DNA of 47,062 nucleotides from Paenibacillus sinensis (GTDB taxonomy: Bacteria > Bacillota > Bacilli > Paenibacillales > Paenibacillaceae): the NCBI RefSeq assembly GCF_019904155.1, contig NZ_JAHCMB010000136.1, forward strand, positions 1-47,062, given 5' to 3'. The position numbers and the translations under genes were made by a program. The notes below the pieces were generated by a model. The model was given only the letters and a program-made list of their open reading frames with translations. It had not been told where the DNA came from and made no database searches. Shown here one piece after another: positions 27,754 through 36,100 of this stretch. Position 1 is the first letter of the stretch. Each line of letters begins with the position of its first letter.

Positions 27754-30063
27754 CTAATGCTGATGCTCCCCGGCATCCGCCAGATAGGCTGGGGCATCCG
27801 CTGCTGGGAGGAACTTGTAGACATACAGATTTTTGTTCTTCAGCTTCACGCAGGCCAGATAGCCGCCACCGCTCATGTAGTAGTCATTCTTCAGCAGCGG
27901 AGCCAGCTCGTCCATTTTGGACGGATCGCTGACGATTGGATTGGCGCCGAAATCCTTCGTCTGGATGAATTCCCGGTCGTTGTCGGCGATGTATCCGAGG
28001 AAGAACGGCGACTTCGGATCTTTGCTCTTGTTCATGCCGACATAGGGATCATACGCCTGGAGGGTGATGCTCTCGATTTCCTCTGTATTTTCCAGATAAG
28101 GATACAAGCCTGTGTCCTGTAAATATTTCAGCGTATTCTTGAAAGACGGTGTCAGATAGATGATGCTGTTCTCCAGCCGGTAGCCAAATTTCAAGCTCTC
28201 CTGACCGCCGTCCTGGGTGAACATGATAATGCCGAGTGCCTGATCCTTCGGGAAATAGCGGTCTTCCAGGCTCTGCGCCTCAACATCGTCGGCAATATGT
28301 CCAAGCAGCTCCTTGCGCTGGCTGTCCGACAGGATCACCTGTCTCGGGTTCGTATAATTACTGTTCGCCAAATATACGAGGCCATTCCGAAAAGCACCCG
28401 CCGCCCAATACTGCGATTCGGTCGTTCCGGTAATGGTGCGCCGCGTCTGTTTCTCCACAGCCTCCGTCTTGTCCAGCGCCAGGAAGTCCGAGAGAACGCT
28501 GAACTTGGTCCGGTCATAGTAACGGGTCAGATGGGAGCCATTAGTCAGCGTATAGTTCACGATAATATCGTAAGGCACTGTCGTGTCGGTAAAATTGTCC
28601 CGGTCCAGCGCCAGCTTGCCCTTTCCGCCGTCGATCAGCTTCTGATGCAGCTCCGTGATGGTCTTGAGATCGCTCTGCGTTGTAAAAGTGTAGTTGCTCA
28701 TGACGTAATAGCTTCCGCCCGTGCTGACGCCGCCGACCTGGCCGTCCAGATAGTTCGGCGAACCGGCGTAGGACATCTGGACGCTGGCGATCCGGTCAAT
28801 CTGCGGAATCCGGGTTGAGTAGCCGAAGCCCCCGGTAACGAGAATCACGACAGCGATCAGAACGACGCCAAGTCCGAAGGGCAGCTTCAGAATGCCCCGG
28901 CTAAGTCCGCGCGAGCCGTTCTTCTGAATCAGCTCGGTAATGAGGAAGAAGACGATAAAAGTCAGCGATGCCGCCAGAATGGAATAGCCCGTTCCCATAT
29001 CGGCTCCATATTCCAGCACGACGGCGAAGCCGAAGAGCGGCAGTAGAAAGGTGGATGCCGTGCCCAGAATCCGGTTCGTCCCTGAGACACCGGCGATCTC
29101 GGCCTTGCGCTTCGACAGGGCATATATTCCAAGTGCGGCTATGGCCGCGCTTGCGGCAACCCAGGCCAGCAGAAGCGCGATATGCATCGGCGGCTGGACG
29201 AAACCGTCAAAGCGGGTGTACTGGGCGCAGTAGTCTTTGGCCGCCTGATAGAAGAACAGCACCGGATTGAAGCCGGACAGCTTGTCCAGCAGGCTCGCGC
29301 CTACTTCGACCGTCCCTGTGCTGGCTGAGAAGCCGAAGGAATTGCCGAAGAGCAGCTGCTTCATCAGCGAGTTGGCGCCGTACAGCACAATGGAAGGCGC
29401 ACCCAGCGCGAGGAGGGAGAAGAATACGGCCTCCGTGATCGTGCCGACCATACAGCAGATCAATGCCGTCACACAGAAAGCGGCAATACCCATAATGAGG
29501 AATCCGGAGTACATATACCCGGCGCCCGAAATGGCGATGTTCGCGTAGCCGAGGCCGCTGAAGGCCGAGACATTCATCATGAGCGAGACCATGATCGGGA
29601 TAAACAGGACAATCGCCAGCATGAGAACGCCGATCAGCAGGCGCAAGCCGAACTGCTTGACCCGCGTGATGCCCTGGGCAAAATACGTATCCGACGAGCG
29701 CTTCACCAGCATGAACCGGAACAGAACGACCGCCAGCGCGGCCCCGAAGGCGATGACGGCGGCAAGAATAACCCCGGTCAGGCTCTCGTAGTAGAACCGG
29801 TACTGCATCTGGTTATGCGTATAGTTCTCGTCGAAGATCGACTTTCCGGGTATGAAGGCAGTAGATACCGGAATCAGGAGCAACAGCACCGCCAGACCGA
29901 GAGCGGAGACGCCGAGGCTCTGGGTCAGCGCGCGGGTGAAGGCGTGAAGATAGACCGGAAAGGCGCGTCCCCGCGAAGAATCGGCCGCCTTCACAGGCGG
30001 AGTAGGCGAAGATTCCGGCTGCGGCTCTGTCTCGATACGCTCAAAAGAAGGTTGCGATGTCAT
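27754..30063 (-). CDS. ABC-2-like transporter permease with large C-terminal ectodomain
   Basis: The product has about 769 residues. The start is set at ATG 30063 after GGAGG; it overlaps the ATPase gene by 23 bases. Nine hydrophobic spans occupy about residues 45-425. About 345 residues follow that look soluble and beta-rich (repeated YVMSNYTFTT, TGTTESQYWAAGAF, YRLENSIIYLTP) and should lie outside the cell. The layout resembles a group of Firmicute ABC permeases annotated with a domain of unknown function (DUF6449, from memory). With the adjoining ATPase it would form one transporter, possibly acting on the envelope or on surface proteins. The substrate is unknown. Confidence 0.75.
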   Translation of the reverse strand: MTSQPSFERIETEPQPESSPTPPVKAADSSRGRAFPVYLHAFTRALTQSLGVSALGLAVLLLLIPVSTAFIPGKSIFDENYTHNQMQYRFYYESLTGVILAAVIAFGAALAVVLFRFMLVKRSSDTYFAQGITRVKQFGLRLLIGVLMLAIVLFIPIMVSLMMNVSAFSGLGYANIAISGAGYMYSGFLIMGIAAFCVTALICCMVGTITEAVFFSLLALGAPSIVLYGANSLMKQLLFGNSFGFSASTGTVEVGASLLDKLSGFNPVLFFYQAAKDYCAQYTRFDGFVQPPMHIALLLAWVAASAAIAALGIYALSKRKAEIAGVSGTNRILGTASTFLLPLFGFAVVLEYGADMGTGYSILAASLTFIVFFLITELIQKNGSRGLSRGILKLPFGLGVVLIAVVILVTGGFGYSTRIPQIDRIASVQMSYAGSPNYLDGQVGGVSTGGSYYVMSNYTFTTQSDLKTITELHQKLIDGGKGKLALDRDNFTDTTVPYDIIVNYTLTNGSHLTRYYDRTKFSVLSDFLALDKTEAVEKQTRRTITGTTESQYWAAGAFRNGLVYLANSNYTNPRQVILSDSQRKELLGHIADDVEAQSLEDRYFPKDQALGIIMFTQDGGQESLKFGYRLENSIIYLTPSFKNTLKYLQDTGLYPYLENTEEIESITLQAYDPYVGMNKSKDPKSPFFLGYIADNDREFIQTKDFGANPIVSDPSKMDELAPLLKNDYYMSGGGYLACVKLKNKNLYVYKFLPAADAPAYLADAGEHQH

Positions 30064-30949
30064 ATTCCTTATCCTCCATCTCATCCAAGAAGATTTCTTC
30101 GAGCGTCATCGGCTCGCTGGCGATCCAGAGCGGAGCGGAAGACTCCAGCATCTTGCGCAGCTCATCCTCTCCACCGTCCCAGGTGAAAATAAAGCCGTCC
30201 CCGTCGCGCGTAATATTCCGGGCCGCGATGGCCGCAAGCCGCTCCGCCCCGTCATTGCGCGGAAAGGCGATCCGGTATTTGGTCCGCCGCTTCCGCATCT
30301 CATCCACCGTCTCCGCGAAGGAGAGGCGTTTGTCGCGGATAATCGCGATGAAGTCGCACAGACCTTCCAATTCCCGCAGATTATGGGACGAGATCACGAT
30401 GTTCGTCCCGTGCTTTTTCATATACTCGAACATAATGCTCTTCAACTGATTGCGCTTGGACAAGTCCAGGCCGTCGAAGGATTCATCCATCAGCAGGTAC
30501 TTGGGCATTGTCGCGAACGCAAGAATAAGCGCCGCCTGCCGCTGCATCCCCTTGGAGAAACCGCTGATCCGGGCATCCGGGTCCAGCTCGAAGAAATCGA
30601 CGAGATCCTTGAACGTCTTCTGGCTCCACTTTGGATAAAAACCGCTGAAGAACAGGGCCATCGAACGCAGCGAGCCCTGCGGAAGGAAGAACGGATCATC
30701 CTGGGCCATGAACAGTCTGCGCTTGATCCCCTCATTCTCGTATACCGGAATGCCGTCAATTGTAATTCTGCCGCTCTCGGGCCGGTAAATTCCCGCGATC
30801 ATCTTGAGCAGCGTCGTCTTACCCGCTCCGTTGTAACCGACCAGTCCGCAGATCCGTCCATCCGCAATCTCAAACGTGATGTCTTCCAGTGCCGTGAACC
30901 GGCCGAAGGTTTTGCCTACTCCTTCTATGGATATCAAGTTCTCCACCAT
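30041..30949 (-). CDS. ABC transporter ATP-binding protein (ABC-2/CcmA-type)
   Basis: The product has about 302 residues. Walker A is VGYNGAGKTTLLKM, the signature region SGFSKGMQRQAALILAF, Walker B YLLMDESFDGLD (serine in place of the usual proline after Glu) and the switch histidine is in ISSHNLRELE. A C-terminal extension of about 80 residues is typical of ABC-2 ATPases. The start is uncertain: ATG 30949 has AAAGG touching it, ATG 30958 has only a weak site, and the longer reading to 31054 crosses a hairpin. It overlaps and is coupled to the large permease. It is not of the FecE type, so it is unlikely to energise the FecCD permease. Confidence 0.88.
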   Translation of the reverse strand: MVENLISIEGVGKTFGRFTALEDITFEIADGRICGLVGYNGAGKTTLLKMIAGIYRPESGRITIDGIPVYENEGIKRRLFMAQDDPFFLPQGSLRSMALFFSGFYPKWSQKTFKDLVDFFELDPDARISGFSKGMQRQAALILAFATMPKYLLMDESFDGLDLSKRNQLKSIMFEYMKKHGTNIVISSHNLRELEGLCDFIAIIRDKRLSFAETVDEMRKRRTKYRIAFPRNDGAERLAAIAARNITRDGDGFIFTWDGGEDELRKMLESSAPLWIASEPMTLEEIFLDEMEDKEYDIATFF

Positions 30950-30973
30950 CCTTTGCATCTGTCTCTGTGAACA

Positions 30974-31024
30974 GCGGGCCGCTCCTTGTATATTAAATGA
31001 ACCGCTTAGGAGGAACGGACCCGC
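30974..31024 (-). other. long intercistronic hairpin between the Ig-like gene and the ABC ATPase gene
   Basis: GCGGGTCCGTTCCT (31011-31024, minus strand) pairs almost fully with AGGAGCGGCCCGC (30974-30986). No U-run follows. It may be an RNA processing or stability element that separates expression of the surface-protein genes from the transporter genes. Confidence 0.5.
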
Positions 31025-31043
31025 CTTATGGCATTCCCTGCTG

Positions 31044-33062
31044 TCAGGCCGCATCGCGGAACTGACGCCGCCGTCTCATACCGCTCAGAATCAGCGCCGA
31101 TGCCCCGGCTGCTATGACCAGCAGCACCGCGACTGCGACAACAATAATTCTGCCGCCGGAGGAATAGGAAGGCGCTCCTACGGCCAGAACGTAATCGGAA
31201 TTATGGCTGATCGTGAACGAGACATAGCCCGCACTCACGCTCAGATTCGTCGCCGCCGGCACAAGCCGCCCCTTCTGTGTATCGAGCAGATACAGGGTCA
31301 GGTTGTCCGAGTCGCTGAACCGGCTGCCGGTATTGACATAGATCTCGGCCGGACCGGGGAGATCCCCGTCATGGACGAAGGAAATATAGAACGGCTTGGT
31401 AAGCGAGGACGCCGCCTTCTTGAGAGCGGGCGCCTGTTCCGGGAAATCAATCTGGAAGCTGATATCCTCAGGCGTTCCCAGCGTATCGCCGTCGAAGTTC
31501 CAGGAGTACAGCACATTCCCGCTGTCATTCAGCTTCTGGAAGGTGAGCCGTTCATTCTTCTCCTTAGCTTCCTCCATCGCCGCCTTGCCGGTCAGAATGC
31601 CGGTATCGGTCAAGGTAATCATCTTCATGGCGCCGCGCATCGTCTGCATTTCCTTCGTCTCGGGCGTATCCGCTCCGGGCGAAGCACTTGGCTCCGACGA
31701 CAGCGCCTCCGGCTGAAGCTGCTCCCCGCCTTCACCGGCAAGCGTCTTCGGCGTGACGGGCGCCAGCGCCTGCATTTTGGCGATGACCTCCTGCTGCTCC
31801 TTCTCGCTGATGTTCGTTCCCTGCGCCGCCACGAGCGGCACATAGGGCGCGATTACCGCGACATATGGCTTCGCCGCGCTTACGTAGGGCTTGCCGCCCG
31901 CCCCGGCGGAGCCTGTGAGGCTGCCAAGCGTGCCGGAAGAAATGCCTTTGCCGGAAGCTCCGGTCCCGCCGCCGGAAGCCGCAGCTGTTCCGGAACCGCC
32001 GGAGGAAGGGACTGTGCCTCCTCCCGCCGATGAGCCTCCGCTGCCCGTCGTTCCCGATCCTCCGCTGCTGGTTCTTCCCGGGAACGCCGCGCTCATATCG
32101 GCCGAGGGAAGCGGAAGCGCCGATACCGGCGATGGCTGCGGCACATTCTGCACATATTCAGGCCGATACGGGGTCGGCTGAGCCTTGTCCGGAACGCCCG
32201 AATTGCCCGCGGCGGCCGAAGCTAACGGAGCAGGATTCTGCGAATACTGCGGAACATACGGCGTCGTTCCGCTGTTCACCGCAGGCGCGGGGGACGGCCC
32301 GGAGGCATTTTGCTGTGAGGAGTCCTGTCCCGATGAAGCGGAATATTCCGGCTGCGGTGCGGACGATACTTTAGGCGATGTTGCATCAGGCACAGGCACA
32401 TACGGCGTCGCCACCGGAACAGGACTTGGGACGACGGCCGGCGGATTATTCGTGATCGGCGAAGGCTGATTGATCACAGGACTCGCGGCCGGCGGATTCT
32501 CCGTTCCCGGATTTCCACCGCCAGAGCCACCTCCACCGCCGCTGGTGCCTCCTCCTTCCGAATCACCGCCGCCCGCATTCGGATTCTCCACCGTCACCGA
32601 AATGGTCTCCGCCGACGATTCACTATGCTGCCACAGTGTTCCGACCACCGTGACGGTGGTGCTGCCGGCTTTCTTGCCCTTGATCGTAATGGTTCCGTTC
32701 GAATAGGATGCCGACGCGACGAACGGATCGGCCACGCTGACCGAAGCGCGGGCATTCTCCGTCTTGCGGTCGGGTCCCGCGCAAGCGCAGGCGCCAGTAA
32801 CTTCATCGCCGCATTTGCCGTTGCATTGCTGCGGACAAATAGCTTGTCCACAGCCGATAACTCCCGAGTACGATGCCGGACTCATGGTCGCCGAGATCGT
32901 AGTGGTCTCTCCGACATTAAGCGTCGCCGAGCTGTCCCCCAGGGACAACTGGACGGTCCCCCGATTATAGTAGCCATACACGGTCTGGCTGCCTGCTGCG
33001 GCCGTGATGATGACCAGAGCGAACAGAGTCAGCAGGGCCTGACGAATCACTCTACCTTTCAC
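31044..33062 (-). CDS. exported membrane-anchored Ig-like protein with six-cysteine insert and proline-rich stalk
   Basis: The product has about 672 residues. GTG 33062 follows AAGGAGGG by 8 bases. It has a signal peptide (about 1-25), then a BIG2-like domain (LSLGDSSATLNVGETTTISA, later ITIKGKKAGSTTVTVVGT) interrupted near 55-85 by a cysteine-rich segment with six cysteines in about 24 residues (GCGQAIC, QQCNGKC, GACACAG). A Gly/Ser then Pro-rich stalk (about 165-400) carries repeated YVP, YRPEY and YVS units. A folded C-terminal domain (about 470-620) and one membrane span with a basic tail (about 637-672) follow. It would span the wall from the membrane. The cysteines are possible clients of the CcdA/TlpA pair or metal ligands. 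The function is unknown. Confidence 0.75.
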   Translation of the reverse strand: MKGRVIRQALLTLFALVIITAAAGSQTVYGYYNRGTVQLSLGDSSATLNVGETTTISATMSPASYSGVIGCGQAICPQQCNGKCGDEVTGACACAGPDRKTENARASVSVADPFVASASYSNGTITIKGKKAGSTTVTVVGTLWQHSESSAETISVTVENPNAGGGDSEGGGTSGGGGGSGGGNPGTENPPAASPVINQPSPITNNPPAVVPSPVPVATPYVPVPDATSPKVSSAPQPEYSASSGQDSSQQNASGPSPAPAVNSGTTPYVPQYSQNPAPLASAAAGNSGVPDKAQPTPYRPEYVQNVPQPSPVSALPLPSADMSAAFPGRTSSGGSGTTGSGGSSAGGGTVPSSGGSGTAAASGGGTGASGKGISSGTLGSLTGSAGAGGKPYVSAAKPYVAVIAPYVPLVAAQGTNISEKEQQEVIAKMQALAPVTPKTLAGEGGEQLQPEALSSEPSASPGADTPETKEMQTMRGAMKMITLTDTGILTGKAAMEEAKEKNERLTFQKLNDSGNVLYSWNFDGDTLGTPEDISFQIDFPEQAPALKKAASSLTKPFYISFVHDGDLPGPAEIYVNTGSRFSDSDNLTLYLLDTQKGRLVPAATNLSVSAGYVSFTISHNSDYVLAVGAPSYSSGGRIIVVAVAVLLVIAAGASALILSGMRRRRQFRDAA

Positions 33063-33143
33063 TCTTTTGTCCCTCCTTTTGTTTGGATAGTTGGATTCCA
33101 ATGGAAAAGACAAGCGGAGATCCCCCTCCGCCTGCCTATGCAA

Positions 33144-36100
33144 TTAATTCAACTCAAGTGCTTTGGCGATCAATGTGACTGCTTCAGCCCGGGTAGCCGT
33201 AACCGCCGGAGCGAACCGGTTGCCTGTCTGTCCAGAGACGATGCCCGCTTGTACCGCGGCACTCACCGAGGCCTTTGCCCATGCCGCAATGTCTCCGCTG
33301 TCGGCGAAGTTCAGAGCGGAGCCGCCGGAAAGTCCGAACGCCCGCACGGCCATAGCAACCATTTCTTGCCGGGTCACCTGCTGGTTCGGACGGAAGGTTC
33401 TATCATCGTAGCCAGTGACAATACCATGATCGGCTGCGATTGCCACAGTATTCTTGGCCCAATGGCTGTCCATATCGGAGAACGCAGATTGTCCCGTTGC
33501 CTGCAGATTCAGAGCTTTAACGAGCATCGACGCGAATTCCGCACGGGTCACCGCTTTGCCAGGCTGGAATGTACCGTCCGGATAGCCTTGAACGACTCCA
33601 TTTCCAAGAAGCTTCACGATATAAACCTCGGCCCAGTGGCCGGAAATATCGCTCGGTGTGGACGCTTGAGCGGTTGACCCCTCGGCGAACACAGAGTATT
33701 TCGTGAAATGGGTTGTCTCCGCCGTAATCGTTCCGCCGTCTGCCGTGCCGCCAATGCGTTTCCATTCACCGGCAGTTTCATCGTAATAGTAGATACTCGG
33801 TGTTGCCCCCGCTGGAATCAATGCCGGATCGAACTTCAGCGTAATCTTGACCGAGCGGGTGAACGTATAGCCGGCACCGCCGACAGTAAATTCATAAGTC
33901 TTGGCAATCGGTGTCAAATCTCCGGAAGCGGCCGGTGGCGCCGCAACCTCAGCTACCCTCACTTCAACCGCTCCGCTGCCCGTGAGCGCGCCGGCCGGAA
34001 TGTCCACCGCCGCCGAATCGCCCAGACTGACTCTGGCGCCTGATTGCGGATTTACCGACGCCGATCCGGTTGTGGTGACTGTCGGCTGCGGAGTCGGAGA
34101 AGCTGAAGCCGCTGGAGAGGCCGTTGCTGCTGCGCCGCCTCCTCCGCCACCGCCCGATCCGCCGCTGCCTGATCCGCCGGATGTGTCCGCTGTGTTCCAT
34201 TTGGCATACAGAGTCAGATCACCGATAACCGGCGATTGGAAGCTGTACGCTACAGTCAGCTCTTCATCCAGATACCAGCCGCCGAACGCATAGCCGGTCT
34301 TGGCCGGAGCAGTTGGCAGTGCCGCGGTCTGACCGTAAGCAATCGTCTGTGTGCTCACAGCTGTACCACCGTTCGGTTCAAAGGTGACGGTATAGCTGCT
34401 CACGGTCCATTTGGCATACAGCGTGACATTTCCCTGGACAGGAGCACCGAAATCGTAGACGGTTGTCAGTGCGCTGTCGCTGTACCAGCCGCCGAAAGTA
34501 TAGCCGGTCTTCACCGGAGCAACCGGCTGCTGGGCGGGAGTTCCATACGCCACGGCCTGGCTGCTGACAGCCGTGCCACCATTCGAGTTGAAGCTAACGG
34601 TGTAGCTGTTCGCCTTCCATTTGGCATAGAGCGTAAGGTCACCCGTCACAGGCGCGCTGAAGTCATATGGCATCATCAACGCTTCATCGATGTACCAACC
34701 ATCGAAACCGTAGCCTTCCTTCGCTGGCGCTCCCGGCAGTGTCGCGGTTTCACCATCATTCACTTTCTGCACTGCTACCGATGAACCCCCTCCTGTGTTA
34801 AAGGAGATGGTGTGGACAATCGGCGTCCACTTCGCATACAGCGTCAAGTCGTCCTCAACGGCAGCGGTGAAAATATATTTCGTTGTCAGAGCCGCATTCA
34901 CATACCAGCCGCCGAAGGTATAGCTGGCTTTCGTCGGTGCTTCCGGCTGGGCTACAGGTGTTCCGTATGGCACCGCCACAGCACTTATCGCCGTGCCTCC
35001 GTTGGAGTTGAAGCTGACCGTGTAGCTGTCCTTGACCCATTTGGCGTACAATGTCACATTTTTCGTAACCGGCGCATTGAAGTTGTATGCTGTGGTCAAC
35101 GCTGCGTTGCTGTACCAGCCGCCGAATCCGTATCCGTCCTTCGCCGGAGCTTCCGGCTGCGCCGCCTTCTCGTTGTAGGTGATGCTCTGCGCCTGAACCG
35201 CCGTTCCGCCGTTCGTGTTAAAGCTGACGGTGTAGGTGCGCGGCACCCACTTCGCGTAGATCGTCAGATCGCTGCTCACTGTGCTGGCGAAGTTATATTC
35301 ATGCGTCAGTTCGCTGTCGGAGTACCAGCCGGCGAATGCGTACCCGTACTTGCCGGGATCGTCATCCGGGCGAACCGCAGGTTTTCCATAATCAACCTTT
35401 TGGGACTCAATCGCCGTTCCACCGTCGGTGTTAAAGGTGACGGTGTATTGAGTAAAGAGCCATTTTCCCTCAAGCTTGACATTCGCCGTAATCGGAGTGT
35501 TGAAATCAAATTTGAGAGTGGTTCCGCTGTAATACCAATCTGCAAAAATTCTGCCTTCCCATACCGGATCGGCCGGACGGGTTGCCTTCCCACCGTACTC
35601 AACATACTGTGCCGGAGGGTTGGTAGGAACTCCTGAAAAACTAACGCTATATTTGATCGGATTCCACTTGGCATACAAAGTCACATCACCGGTAGTGGGA
35701 GTTCCGAAAACATACGTCTTCGTTAACCCGGGGTCTGTGTACCAACCGTCGAACTGATAGCCGGTGCGGACCGGATCGGCCGGACGTGTGAAGAGCGTGT
35801 TATAGACCGCCGTCTGGCTGTTAATTATGCCGCCTCCGTTCGTTTCAAAAGTCAGCTTGTACGTATCAATGCTCCATACGACATATAACAGCAAATTGCT
35901 GCCGCCGATTGTAACGGGGTCACCCGGATGATAAGTAGCCGTAGTGGCAGTCTGGGCGGTTCCCCACCCGCTAAATGAATAACCGGTGCGAATCAGGCTG
36001 CCCGGTTCGGCAATAGCCGTCTCGGTGCCGGGTTCTTCGGTCACGCTTGCTGGTGCAACGCCGCCAGTATTTCCGTTCCCGTTATAGACAATCGAATATT

